A DNA stretch of 64,000 nt, from the NCBI GenBank assembly GCA_007922305.1, contig ML677348.1:20865263-20929262 (forward strand), read 5' to 3'. This DNA comes from Dermatemys mawii (Eukaryota > Chordata > Testudines > Dermatemydidae). Below are positions 11,529 to 24,196 of the stretch, piece by piece (the stretch's first letter is position 1; every line of letters starts with the position of its first letter). The notes under the pieces were generated by a model. The model did no database searches and had not been told where the DNA came from. It saw only the letters and a list, made by a program, of their open reading frames with translations. The translations under genes were made by a program, and so were the position numbers.

Positions 11529-13228
11529 TTATGAAGAAATAATATTGTGTATGACAAACTGGACAGGAATGAACACATTGATGGCAATGAGACATTGATG
11601 AGGACAAGGTAACAATGAGACACATACAGTCATATGGTTAAATGCAGAGTATTATCAAACGGGGTAATCACCCCAAACCACCTGGCAGGATTTTTCCATT
11701 GCAGACTTCACCTGTCACCAATGGCCCCAAGGTCTACAAAACTGAGGATGGATGGGAAGTCCATGTCCCCTTACATTCTCAGTTCTGCCCATCCTCTGAC
11801 CACATGGAAAACTGCCCTCACTACTCCTGGTTGAGATCTCTTCCCTCCTTCACTGCTCCTGGCCCATTCAAAGTAGCACTATGGCTAGCAAGCTGAGCAT
11901 TTTCAGATACAAGAACTTGCCTGCAAGGGGAAATTGACCAACAAAACTAAAGAATAGCTATTATGCTATTGCTATTCTGATATTACTCACATGGGCTGAC
12001 ACTCTATTCTGGAATAAAAGTGAATTTATTCTGGACTAATTACTCTATTTTTATTGTTCTACAACTGTGCTGGTCAATTTCCTCCCATAAACAAAACCCA
12101 AGAGGCCATAAACTGTAACTGAGAACTGAATGTGAAGCTAGCATATAAACATGTCAAGCAAATAATTATAGAAAGTAGATACACAAAACTAGACTCACTT
12201 CTTTTGCAATTCCCTTTAGAAATGAATTCCCAACAACAGTATTAAAAATGAAACCTCAACAATACAAGCCCTTCAAGATGTGTGTATAACTACCTAAGTA
12301 AGGATACGGTATTGTTTTCTTGTACTCTGTTCTTTCTCAGCTTTGTTTTTAGTTTACATTACTTGTATCTTGTCTCCTTTAAATTGCAATCTGTTCACTT
12401 CAGGAACTGGTTTGTGGGGGGATTTTTAATAGTACTATACGCAGCACACTTTTGGAAGTATATAATAATTCTATAATAACAGAATGTGGAACAATCTATC
12501 AAAAATCACAAATTGTATACATCAGCCCAGAATGCAGGGAGTAGTGAATCACTGGGGATAAAGGAAGATTTGATCAGAAATTTCATCCATAATTAAATAG
12601 AAACTGAACCAAACGTTTGGGGTTGAAAGACTTTATTTAACTTATTTTATATATGTATTTTCTGCTGCATTTCCAGGTTTCAGACAAAACTGAAGGAGGA
12701 GTCAATATCCTTTTAGAAAGGGTGTTCTTGGGGTACTTTTGGCCCCTCTGGAAGTCTGACAGGCCAGAAATCTCATAAAATGTTCTGATATGAACTGGGG
12801 TCCAGTTCTATGAAAAAAAAGGCAGCCAAACTTTAAGAGTATTTGTCAGAACTGAAACATCAAACCTTTGATGGTCTCCCCTCAGTACAAAAGAAAGAAG
12901 GATTAAGGAGTTTAGGGGCACAGAAACTCCCTGGAGATTATGGTGAAAACAGATCAATATTATGTAATTATTTGTTTTGATTTATAATTACACCACAACC
13001 CTTCACAACTATCAGTCCTTCACAGCAGAGACTGCTCCAACAATCACTAATAAAAATAATAATAATAAATGCCTACTAAGAACAACCCAGATCAAGGTAA
13101 AAAAATCCTCCCAATGCCACCCACACCATACCTAAATATCAGAGAAGACAGATGGGCTTTGCAGCTGTAGTCAATACTGTAAGTTTGTTACATAGATTTA
13201 AAGCAAGAAGTGCTGTGCTTTTAGCTGA
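11529..13228. other. No gene or recognised repeat
   Basis: AT-rich upstream DNA. 11630-11900 is richer in GC but holds no recognisable coding motif. Confidence 0.4.
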
Positions 13229-13312
13229 GTGGAGGCATAGGTGCTAGAACTGAGGGTGCTGCTGCACCCCATGGCTTGAAGGCTCCCTGTTGGATCAGTT
13301 CCCATGATTTTA
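13229..13312 (+). mobile_element. MITE fragment (gcataggtgctagaact family)
   Basis: ggcataggtgctagaactgagggtgctgctgcacccc is similar to 60557-60650 in the same window, so this is a dispersed repeat. The far terminus is missing. Confidence 0.45.
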
Positions 13313-13484
13313 ACAAATGTAGAGGAAGCCAGAGGTCCTTAGATAAATAATCTAAGTTATCTTTAGATAAACACAAAATAACGAGGAATAATATGTTTCC
13401 AGTGGCACTTCCAAACAGGGAAGTGGGAATGAAGGACTGTCTTGGGGCGAGGGTCCTAGGTTATGACTTTGAAGAACTGAGTGC

Positions 13485-13650
13485 AAAGCTGGACTCAGCT
13501 ACGGGCTTCTTGTGCAAACTTGAACAAAACCTTTAATCTACTCTGTGCCCCAGTCTCCCTTCTGGAAAACAGAGTACTGTGACCAGTGACTGTGAGGTAT
13601 TCGGATACTATGGTGATGAGGACCATATAAGAACCTAGATAGAGGAAGGT
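13485..13650 (+). repeat. MIR-like SINE 3' part
   Basis: The series acttgaacaaaacctttaatctactctgtgccccagtctccc, then gtgaggtatt and ggtgatgaggaccatataa, follows the MIR core and tail order. Divergent. Confidence 0.45.
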
Positions 13651-15641
13651 ACAAGCCCTGGCTGCAGGAGCCCAATTTACAGACAGAGAGTAGGGGGGGA
13701 AGGGATGCTATATGTTCGCAGGGTGGTAACTGGCCGCATTAAGTGGGTAGCTTGTTTTAGTTTCAACATAACACATAAATTATTCTCAGTTACCCTCAGA
13801 CATCTTATTCTCAGTTAGCTAGTTTTCCCACAGGTACCAATGTTACAAAGAAATAGGCCATAATCCTGAAAGCGCATTTATTTTCACTATTTAATCTAGA
13901 CAGTGTTTACCTGATTGGATTACTTCACTCAGGATGCTTTTCTTTCAAACAGGTTGAGGTCAATTGTAGCTCTTGACAAATTGTAGCTCCAGTTCTTGAC
14001 AAATAAAAATGACATCAGGGTATATATTCAATGTTATCATCAGGATATACAAGTTATATGTATTATATTTATTATCGGGATACATATATTACATATATAT
14101 AGTAAATGTCTGATGCCAAGTTGGTTATGACATCAGTGAAGACCCAGAAATAAAATTATAGAAATCTAAATGTTAGTAATTCAGTTTAGGGTTAGCATAA
14201 AAGTTGCAACCTTTAGGATGGAAAACGCTGTATGTTTACAATTTTACCAGCATGTACCATTACAAGACTTATTTATTGCCTTCCTAAAAACTTCACCCTG
14301 TAAAATATTATCAGCACATGCAGCTGCTTTGCCCAGCATCTTATACAAATGAAAAATGTAATTTTTTTAAAAAACTAATCCCTCAAAATGATAAAATGAG
14401 AATGCTGGTATTTATTTTAAAAAGACCCTATTTGGTCTGCCCTCCTTTGCTGTTGCTACCTTGCAGTTTATGACATCTAGCAAGTGGGAGGTCTGACAAA
14501 CTGAACAAGGCAGTGAGCAAGAAATTACATTCCTGTTGAAATCAGTAATCCCTTTGTGGAGACTGCTCCTTCTGGTTTGTGTGATTTCTTCTGTGTCACT
14601 TTGAGAAGGGCTCTGATATTATTATTATTTTAAATGTGGTCTGTCTTTGGGGAAAGGGGAGGGATGCACAAGGAAAAAGAAAGCAAGCTGCCCATCTCTC
14701 ACAAGAAGAGAACAAGACTCGCAGCACAGGAACTGGCTTCTCTCTAATGTACAGTGTAGAAGTCAACAAAACTGTAATCAAAATACAATCATTTTTGTAG
14801 AGACTGAAGAGAAAGGACTCAAAAGTGGATAATACAGTGAAGGATACAATAAAGCAGGGTACAAAGTGACTCTAATGCACTTTGTGTGTGGGCTCTGAAG
14901 TACAAAGTAAGTCTTACCTTATCTTGTATTTTTTTATAATTGTAGTACTTAGTCATTTTATTTCTATTTTGAAGCCATGCTGGGCCAAAAAGTAATCATT
15001 AAAATTACATATTAAAATCAATATGGAACATTACTTGTAATCTTGGTATGAGACTTAAAATGACATCGTAATATGACAGAAGTCAGAGACTATCAGCCAT
15101 AATATTGAAGATGAACTATAAATACGAGCATATTGAATTATTCTGAGAGTAAGATGCTGAATGGAATCTTTAATCAACTTTCTTAATGAAGAGCACAAAG
15201 AGCTCTGCTGTTTTGTATGGCAAGCTATTTTCATACTGCTGTGTTTAAAACTGTATGATTACAGTTACCAATAGCAATAGGACGTAGCTACAGAAGGGAG
15301 TCCTGGTGGTTGCAAAAGTTTTTTGGTCAATGTTTTTGCTCTCTGAAGCCTTGAGCCCACATTTTCTAGCCTGTAACTTAGTTTTGCTTTTCAACTGGAT
15401 TTTTAACTATGCTGATATTGGACTACATGAAACTGAAAACAAAAATATTTGAGCATCCAGAATAACTCCATCAGTTTTCTCAATGTTATATTAACGATGA
15501 AAAAACAATCAACAAAAAAAGAGTTCCTTCTTTCCACCAGCATCAGCTTTGAACAACAGAGGAATATAAAGCCTGATGGTGATAAAGGGTTATAACTTTC
15601 TGTTTTTTCACTGTACATCCTCCCCGGTTTCAGATTTAGCA
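13651..15641. other. HTR2A 5' flank
   Basis: AT-rich DNA just upstream of the first coding exon. It probably contains the 5' UTR and possibly an upstream non-coding exon, but I could not identify a promoter or donor with confidence. A TATA-like tataaatacg occurs at about 15118. There is no CpG-rich stretch. Confidence 0.45.
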
Positions 15642-16047
15642 ATGGATATTCTTTGTGATGAGGAGAACCCAACTGCAAACTCTTTCATCCAATTAAATCA
15701 TGAGAGAAGACTCTACAAAAATGTTGTTGTGCCTGGAGAGATTAACGCATCTCATCTGTTTAACTTGACTGTGGACTCCGAAAACCTAACTAATCTTTCA
15801 TGTGAAGGTAGCCTGACTCCACCATGTTATTCATCACTAATTCATCTTCCAGGGAAAAACTGGCCAGCTCTGCTGACAGTTATAGTGATTGTTCTAACTA
15901 TTGCGGGAAATATTCTTGTTATCATGGCTGTGTCACTGGAGAAAAAGCTACAGAATGCCACTAATTATTTTCTAATGTCACTTGCAATAGCTGATATGCT
16001 GTTGGGTTTCCTTGTCATGCCTGTGTCAATGTTAAACATACTGTATG
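15642..16047 (+). CDS. HTR2A: HTR2A coding exon 1 (N-terminus, TM1-TM2)
   Basis: This exon encodes residues 1-135 and the first base of Gly136. The start is the ATG at 15642 (G at -3, G at +4), which gives the family N-terminus MDILC; an in-frame ATG at 15576 would add 22 residues not found in the family. The extracellular tail has four N-glycosylation sequons (Asn35, Asn41, Asn48, Asn51). TM1 covers about 75-97 with the G-N...V motif (Asn90), and TM2 about 109-132 with LAIAD, where Asp118 is the conserved sodium-site aspartate. The exon ends at the donor gtgagt (16048). Reading through the donor meets a stop at 16143. A pyrimidine-containing tract ending in cag at 15631-15633 could be the acceptor for an upstream non-coding exon; this is not proven. 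Confidence 0.96.
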
Positions 16048-18259
16048 GTGAGTATCGCCTGTCTAACTTATTGTATACATTGAGTAGCATTTTTAAAATT
16101 GCATGCACACACTGTTATTATTTCAGCTGGAAAAGGAAAATATAAATACAGGCTAGTTTTAAAGGCATATGCTTGCCACCTACCTGTGCAAGGTGAAAAA
16201 TAACTGTAAGGAGTAAATGTATGTAAAGAACAGATGCAATATTTAAATGTTTATTTACTTTTAACTTCTAAGTACGGACATTTTAAATACAGTCCAAAAT
16301 GTTAATTTCCCATTTTGATTCTGATGAAATTGTCTTATCGTTTCTATCAGATATTGTGTCCTTTCTGTTGTAGCAGTTTTACCTTTGACACATAGTTTTC
16401 AGTGTTTCTAATAAGGAAGTAATGTCCTGTCAATTACTTTGGTCTGCAAATAGGCACAGAAGCATTAATGACTTGGTGTCCTCATAGTCAAAATAGCCTT
16501 CTTCTATTATTTATTTTATTTCATTTGTAATCAAGTATTGCAATTCTAAATAATTATTTTTCTACTGTGATCCTTATTGACATGTCTACCTTTAAATTTC
16601 ATTAGCTACCATGAAATGTTGTAATAAGTGTTTTGAAGGAGGCTGAAAAGTAGATAGTTAATTGTACCCAATTGTTAGTAACATTTATAAATTAATAATC
16701 AAATATCAAGATCTTTTCTATCTATTCTAATGAGTAATTTGAAAGTGTAAATTGAATTGGGACACAGTTGGTAACTGAAGTTTGTCATTTCAACCAAAAT
16801 CCTCAGCAGCCTCTGTTACACAGCAGAGAAGGTTGAAAAGCAGCAGTCTGGGTGTTAAATAAAAATATGGTCCTATTTTTGTGTAATTTTCCTTCAAAAC
16901 TTAGAAAAATACCCAATGCCACAATACAAGAAGAGAAGAGACACGAGATGAAATAGCTTTTAGGCTTGTTTCAAGAAGCTAAATCATCAGCCACTAAATT
17001 GTAACTTTAGGAAGATTTTATTAGGAAACAGCAGTCTAAGAGTTTATTTCCAAATCTCCCTCTTTCCCTTTTCCCGTGTTCTAGACAAACTACCCTAAAT
17101 AGTATTATCAAATTAGGTTTGGAATTGGCATGGGTCTGTGACTGATTGTATCAGTAGTATCATTACCTTTGGAAGTGGGAAAGCTAATGAAAAATAGCGC
17201 CAGAGAAGCTAATGAAAAAATAGTGCCATGGAAGCAGTAATTGCTTGATTTGTGAGATAAGCACTGGATGGTTCACTGACACATGCAATAGAGACTCCTG
17301 CTGGCCAGGCCCTGATACTGAGGAAGCTAATCCCTGCCTCTGCTCAGAAATCCATATGAAATTTTGACCATTCATTTCTTTTAATTGCAATATTTACATG
17401 GTCAAATGCACCCTTACTACACACAGCAATGGGAGGGCAACTGCATGATCACTGCAAAGGAGAAAAACTCCATCTCCTCCATTTGACAGAGGAAGGACTC
17501 TCACTTAGCTTCTTCTCTATTTTTTCCTCTCTTTTTTATCCTTTGTAGCATGATGTCTTTTGCCAGAGGAAAGATCCCTTTCCAGGATACATGCCTTTGA
17601 AAAACCACTGAATCATGCTGGCATGAGCTTTCCTAGAAATGCAGCATCAGCGTGATACATTATCAGCATCACAATGACCAGCAAACAATTTATTCTAGAG
17701 AGCCCTCCTCCCCGACCAGAACTAAGAACTTCACCCCAACTACCAGAGGCAAAAGGCCAGGAATCAGCCAGTTTCCAGACTCCCATTAACCTGTAATCAT
17801 ATTATCCCAGACACGAAAGCACTTCTGATGCTATTTGCACTGAACTCAAACCAGAAGTCATTATGGCCCAGATCCTCAAAATCAATGGGAGCTGGGCAGT
17901 TAAATACCTTTGAAAATCTGGCTTAATGAGCTCAATCCTATAAGGTGCTGGCTCCTTCACCTCCCATCATCAGGGCAATCAGCATCTGGAGAGCTACTCA
18001 GCACTATTTCAGGCTTTTAGAGTATCATCTAATTCCAGATTAAGTCAGTAAGAGTTTGGCCATTGGCTTAAGTGGGAGCAGAAAGTATCCCTTAGATCTG
18101 AATGCCCCTTCTACATATATATTACTAGCACCTCAGATCAAAACTCTGGATACCAATGCACTGAACTTTAGAGGGTTGGAGAAACATTTGAAATGCAGAT
18201 TTCAGTGTGGCTTGGGCCTCAATTTGAAGAATGTGTGTGAGTGTGAATTAACATAAAAT

Positions 18260-18489
18260 AATATTATTTGTAAAAGCAACAAAGAGTCTTGTAGCATCTT
18301 ATAGACTAACAGAGATGTTTGGAATCATAAGCTTTCATGAGCTAAGACCCACATTCATCTGATGAAGTGGGTCTTAGCCCACGAAAGCTTATGATCCCAA
18401 TCATCTGTTAATCTGTAAGGTGCTGCAAGATTCTTTGTCACTTTTGCAGATCCAGACTAACACGGTTACCCCTCTGAATATTATTTGTA
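18260..18489. mobile_element. Palindromic Penelope-like copy with 13-bp target duplication
   Basis: Two PLE tail copies face each other: a minus-strand arm (18280-18352) and a plus-strand arm (18355-18470), meeting at the core block. The element (18273-18476) is flanked by a perfect direct repeat aatattatttgta at 18260-18272 and 18477-18489. The plus arm has a full hammerhead-like block at 18355-18394. Confidence 0.75.
18355..18394 (+). ncRNA. Hammerhead ribozyme-like motif, copy 2
   Basis: TCAT (stem I) precedes CTGATGA, then stem II GTGGG/CCCAC, GAAA, GCTT and ATGA, the complement of TCAT. Compared with the copy at 24257, stem I has changed on both sides (GCAT/ATGC to TCAT/ATGA), which preserves pairing. 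The AGCT palindrome would form stem III only between two molecules. Confidence 0.55.
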
Positions 18490-18769
18490 TTTCAGTATTG
18501 GCCAGGACTCAAACAGGGATGGGTCCCTTTTGAACTGGTGCTATACAACTACCTTCATAAAAAAAAATGGCCCTTCTCTGATTTTCTATAGCTACATACC
18601 AAAAAAAAAAAAAAATCTATTAAAAGAATGTTAAGGTTGCAAAGTCAAGGACTAAAAAAAAAAATGATAAAAATAAATTCTGCCCAGGCAGCTTTAACTC
18701 AACCTCCTTGTGCAGACTCATTACAATAACATTTTGTCCAACATCTCTTGGGAAGTCTGTAGGAGAGAC

Positions 18770-18992
18770 AGGAGCCCTAGCCCTGATCCCCCTCCTGCTC
18801 TCCGAACACTTTGGTCCCAGCCTGGAGCACCCTCCTGTATTTCCAACCTCTCAGCCCCAGCCCCACCCCCACCCCTGAGCCCTCACCCCCGCCCCCTGCG
18901 CCCCAACCTCCAATTTCATGAGCATTCATGGCCCACCATACAATTTCCATACTCAGTTGTGTCCCTCTGGCCAAAATGTTTGCCCAGCCCTG
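18770..18992 (+). mobile_element. hAT fragment (right end of the 31344 family)
   Basis: The right end ccaaaatgtttgcccagccctg matches the terminus of the element at 31344-32125. The C-rich interior follows. The left part is missing. Confidence 0.5.
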
Positions 18993-19296
18993 CTCTACTC
19001 GCATCATCAGTAGAGCTGGAGCCCAGGACCTTTCAATTCACAGCATAGATCGCTACTACTTCAGCTGACAGAGTAACTGATAGTAGTAGTAGGATGTTAC
19101 TCTTTATGGGGACCAGCCACTAGAGAAGAATGTGACACATGTTTCGCCAGTGTTATATAACTGTTATAAATATAACTTTGCTGGACAGTAGGGGAATACT
19201 AGGAGTCCAGAATCTGGGGTTATATTCTTGGCTATGGAGGGGAATGTGCACAACCAAACACATAAGTTTGTTACATCCCTTCAGAAAAGTAGTAGG

Positions 19297-19490
19297 GCTT
19301 GCCCTGGAGGGACAGCTCAGTGGTTTGCATGTGGGCCTGCTAAAGCCAGGGTTGTGAGCTCAATCCTTGAGGAGGCTATTTAGAGATATGGGGCAAAAAT
19401 CTGATGGATGATTTAGTTGGGGATTGTTCCTGCTTTGAGCAGGGGCTTAGGACTACATGACCTCCTGAGGTCCCTTATAATTTAAGTGGC
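19297..19490 (+). repeat. tRNA-derived SINE with CR1-like tail
   Basis: A pol III A-box-like agctcagtggtttgcatgtg and B-box-like ggttgtgagctcaatcc are followed by gggcaaaaatctg and then by a CR1-type 3' end (gggcttaggactacatgacctcctgaggtccctt). This is the structure known for turtle tRNA-derived SINEs, which share their tail with CR1 and are thought to be mobilised by CR1 reverse transcriptase. Confidence 0.75.
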
Positions 19491-19821
19491 TGAAAGTTGG
19501 GTCTAGCCTATTAGATCTACAGACAATCTGGTATATAGGAGCTGTAAAAGATGCAGAGTGGCCACTTGGGGAATTCCGCCCAGCTCTCAGCATAGGGGCA
19601 TACCAGGGGAAGGCAGCAAAGCTCTGTGCTGCAGCAGTTCTGAGCTGAGAGGAATCCCATGGGCATCTGTGTAAGGCTGTAAGTTAAGGCAGTCTCTGGG
19701 ACCCCTAATTTATGCTGGAGGTGGACCCAGCTTTTAGAGTAACCCAGACTCTGGGAGGTACAAAGGTGACTTAAAACCAACTTTCCTACCCATTTCTCCC
19801 ACTTTCTGAGAAGCACAGCAC

Positions 19822-19990
19822 AGAAGCTGGTGTCTTGGTTCCATTCCCAATGCTGTCACAAAAGGTCTTGTGGTACTTCTCAGTTATCTCATCTGTAATA
19901 TGGAGGAATGATACTTGCCTGCCTCCTCAGGGTGGGGCAGGCCTGGCTTAATAAGGACCATGAAGTGTACAGTGAAAGAGCTAGAACTAG
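19822..19990 (+). repeat. MIR-like SINE fragment
   Basis: The block ttctcagttatctcatctgtaatatggaggaatgatacttgcc with a downstream gtgtacagtgaaagagct is the 3' half of a MIR-type SINE. Confidence 0.45.
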
Positions 19991-20837
19991 AACTCACTGT
20001 CTCCCCTTAGCGCTTAGCACACCTTCCCTGACGGGGAGAGCACATTGAAACAGGAAGGGGAGCTCCCACCACTCCAGCCAAGAAAGAGGGAGAGCAGAGG
20101 AATTATTCCTATGGTTTTAATGGAAGGGGGAGCTGTCCTCCCTTCAGCTTCCACTCTCTTTACGCTCTTTGGCCAGTATTTCTCAGACTGAAAACTGAGA
20201 CACACCCCAGAAAAATTAAGCCAATCGCATTCCCCTTCCACCCGGTCACATTAGCAGGACAACATGGGGAAATGTGCACTGCCCCTGTTCCACACACCCC
20301 CAGCTAGTCCTTCAATTTAGGAAACTCTACCCTGTGCCAAAGAGGTAGCAGCAGCTACTGCTACAGCTTCCACATCATCCCCATCTGGGGCTCTAGTTGT
20401 CTGCCTGGGACCTTCGGTGTGGTTAGCACTGTGGGACTGAAGCATGCTAAGTGCAAATGGAACTTTAAGAGATTTTAGCAGGAGGCCTTGCATTAGCTCT
20501 CCTGAGCATGAGCAAACGGCAATTTTCTTATAACTTGGTTTAATCAGTATGTATTTTCACAGGGCAAACAAAATGCACTTCTCTGCTTTCAGGACTGCCC
20601 CCTTGCTAAATTTGCTCCCAACCCTAGAGGTGCTAGAGCTCTTTAAAGAAAACTGGATAAATGAGTTTACATTGAGAAAACTGCCTGTTTTCCCCTAACA
20701 CCTTTCCCAGAAATGTCTATGTATATAAAATCAGCCTGAGGCAGAAAGCTGGCCAACAGCATCTCAGCCCCAGTGGTTAAGTTTGATATAGTTATAGGCA
20801 ATAGTAAAATTCATCCATTCATTTATACTCTGCTTAG

Positions 20838-21696
<859 letters not shown>

Positions 21697-21905
21697 TAGG
21701 AACATAGGGATTGCCAGACTGGGTCAGGCCACTGATCCATCTAATCCAGTATTCTGACTGACAGTGGCCAATACTAGCTGCTTCACAAAGAATGCAGTTA
21801 TGAAATAAACTGCTCACCCGGAAAGCTTCTCAATCCCCATTAGTTAGAGGTTGGTTTATGCCCTGAAACCAAGGGATTATGTTCCCTTTCAAAACTCTTG
21901 GAGGA
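21697..21905 (-). mobile_element. CR1 LINE 3' end, tail type cattggaccagac
   Basis: Read on the + strand, gactgggtcaggccactgatccatctaatccagtattctg and acagtggccaatactagctgcttc are the reverse complement of a CR1 3' UTR. The same tail type occurs at 40133-41006 and 53205-54320. Confidence 0.75.
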
Positions 21906-22464
21906 TTGTTTTTTGTTTGGTTGTTTCCTTTCTATGATGCTGTTTCAAGAGTTATAAATATCCAACATGGTAATAGAAAGCACTATACAAATAAAAATTC
22001 AGTTAGCATTTAACTATTTAGAGTTTTTTCTCCCACCAATGATCAGTTGATCCACACATTTTCTATCTTATGATAGTGTACTAATAATAACTGATAATAA
22101 CATGGCCCTTATTCTCTGAATAACATGATGCCTATATTTATTAGAAAGCAGTGAAGTGTGGCATGATTGAAAATGACAGAATCTTGCTTTATGCAGTGTT
22201 GTGGCTGTGTTGGTCCCAGGATATTAGAAAGACAAGATGAGTAAGGTGATATCTTTATTGGACCAACTACTGTTGGAGAGAGAGACAAGCTTTTGAGATA
22301 CTTCTTCAAGTCTGGGAAGGGTACTTGGAGCATCACAGCTAAATACAAGATGAAAATGGTTGTTTTTCATAGGTAGCTAGCACATACTCTAAGCGACCTT
22401 TCAAGATGCATTAGCCTGTTAAAACCTCTGCAGTCATAGGACCACAAAAGTGGGGAATAGAGGG

Positions 22465-22765
22465 TTACAGGTTGTTGTAATAAGCCATAAATCCAGTGTC
22501 TCTGTTCAGTCCATAATTTTTAGTGTCTAATGGAGTTATGAATTTAAGCTCCCAAACTCGTCTTTTGAAAGTGTTGTGCACGTTTCCTTTGAGGATGAGG
22601 CCTAATAAGTCAGATACAGAGTGATTGCTTTGTGAAGGCTGATAGGGCATTTTTTTAAATCATTTTCCTGTGTGACTTCATTCAAGAGTATAGTGATTGT
22701 CTGGTTTCACCTGCATAGTTGTTATTGAAGCATTTAGTGCACTGGATGAGGTACACCACATGTTG
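22465..22765 (-). pseudogene. PLE GIY-YIG endonuclease remnant (inverted arm)
   Basis: On the minus strand, about 22763 to 22690 encodes VYLIQCTKCFNNNYAGETRQS, shortened here; this matches the GIY-YIG domain of PLEs, in which the second motif reads Y-(I/V)-G-E/Q-T. Here the second Gly-containing motif is Y-A-G-E-T. Stops follow at once, so it is a dead copy. The downstream portion up to 22465 reads in pieces only. Family knowledge: this nuclease nicks DNA to prime reverse transcription. Confidence 0.6.
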
Positions 22766-22814
22766 TGATAGGTCCGTGTAAGATCCAATATTTACAAATA
22801 TTTTCATGACACTG

Positions 22815-23535
22815 GACAGCCCTCAGATATCCACCCCAAATACATTGTCATCCCATTTCATCCTCACCCTAACAATTGTACATTCAACAACAAACATTTT
22901 GTCCAAACCATGGAAACAGCCATCTGTACTAGGATGGCTCCCCAGTATGCTAACTTCTTCACCTTGAAGAAGAATTTTTGGACAAATGTACCATGAGGCC
23001 AATGACATGCCAGGGATATATCAATGATATTTTCATTCTCTGAACATGTGACTGATTTCCACCATAACTTCAGCAAACATCAACCATCCATTAAACTCTC
23101 TCTCTAACACTCCCACATGAGCATCAACTTCCTGGATACAATGGTCAGCTTCATCAGTGGAACCCTACAGATAACTATATAGAAGATCACGATATCTATC
23201 TTCATAGATCCAGTAATGACCCCAAACAGACTAAGAAATCTGTTAGCTACAGCCAGGCACTCAGATACCATAGTATATGCTTTGAGGAGGAAATCTGGAA
23301 TATACACTGTAACACACTCAAAACTGCCTCACCAAACACAGAAACTTCACCAGAGAAATAGACCACATCATGGTACAGGCCACCTAAATACCCTGAGAGA
23401 ACCTGCTTTAATATAGATATAAAACCTGCTCCTATCCTACACCCTTAGGTGTCACCTACCACCCCATCCTGAAAGAAATCTTTCTTGAACCCCCTCTTCT
23501 GGCCTTGAAACAACCCTCCGATCCCTCCAAACTCA
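22815..23535 (+). pseudogene. PLE reverse transcriptase remnant, catalytic motif damaged
   Basis: Pieces in shifting frames match the PLE reverse transcriptase: YINDIFIL at 23017-23040 where the catalytic motif should be YxDD, INFLDTMVSF at about 23125-23155, YLHRSSNDP at about 23197-23222, and SYSQALRYHS at about 23245-23273. The first catalytic aspartate is Asn, and stops and frameshifts separate the pieces. The thumb and linker region follows to 23540, where a CR1 interrupts it. No intact protein can be made. Confidence 0.6.
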
Positions 23536-23540
23536 TCATC

Positions 23541-23770
23541 ACAGAATCATAGAATCAGGGTTGGAAGAGACTTCAGGAGGTCATCTAGTCCAACCCCCAG
23601 CTCAAAGCAGGACCAATCCCCAACTAAATCATCCAAGCCAGAGCTTTGTCAAGCCTGACCTTAAAAACCTATACGGAAGGATTTTCCACTACATCTCTAG
23701 GTAACCCATTCCAGTGCTTCACCATCCTCCTAGCAAAAAAGTTTTTCTAAATATTCAACCTAAACCTCCC
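23541..23770 (-). mobile_element. CR1 LINE 3' end, tail type attctatgat
   Basis: The sequence runs agaatcatagaatcagggttgg, gtcatctagtccaaccccc, gctcaaagcaggacc and cttaaaaacct, the reverse complement of the CR1 3' end with its octamer-type tail. It interrupts the Penelope element and is cut at 23770 by the next LTR. Confidence 0.85.
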
Positions 23771-24196
23771 TGTAGCAAGGCGATGACTTACCAGCACGGC
23801 ACCTGCTGCTCGTCATCCAGGTAATTAGCTCCCCAGCCTTCAGAGTGCCTCCTGGTGGCCGGTGTCTCATCTGCCTCAGGCCTCGTGTCCCTCCTGGACC
23901 CTGGTGCCCTTTAACTTTGGGGTTCTGCCTCTCTGCAGTATCCCCTTACTCTGGGTTTCCCCTCCCAGAAGAACCCTCAACCCTCTAAACCCACCTTGCC
24001 TCAGTGGCTACAGTCAGTCATCGTCTTGCCCCCCTGCTCACTGGGGCAGACTGCAGTCTGTAATGGCCACTTGTCATTGGCAAGGGGTTAGGACCAGCTG
24101 CCTCTGCCTATTCCTGGGCTGCCCCTCTGTGGCCCCAGTACCTTCACAGGCCTTCATCAAGACCTGTAGCCTAAGCCTCCTTGAGTTGGTATAGCA
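23771..24196 (-). mobile_element. LTR-type repeat, 426 bp
   Basis: The stretch begins tgtagcaagg and ends ggtatagca, compatible with TG...CA termini, and its C-rich body (ctggtggccggtgtctc, ctggaccctggtgccc) resembles a common turtle LTR from memory. I see no matching target duplication. Strand is a guess. Confidence 0.4.

Noticed and set aside
15576..15641. In-frame upstream ATG that would extend HTR2A by 22 residues
   Set aside because: The family N-terminus starts at MDILC, the ATG at 15642 has G at -3 and +4, and the extension crosses a likely acceptor.
16048..16145. Read-through of coding exon 1 into 16145
   Set aside because: gtgagt at 16048 is a canonical donor, and the next exon restores the expected Gly-Tyr-Ser-Trp-Pro; the read-through sequence is not receptor-like.
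18280..18470. TIR-type DNA transposon as explanation for the tail palindromes
   Set aside because: The arms equal the 3' tail of PLEs that carry coding remnants, and the 10-15 bp variable duplications do not fit a cut-and-paste transposase with fixed target size.
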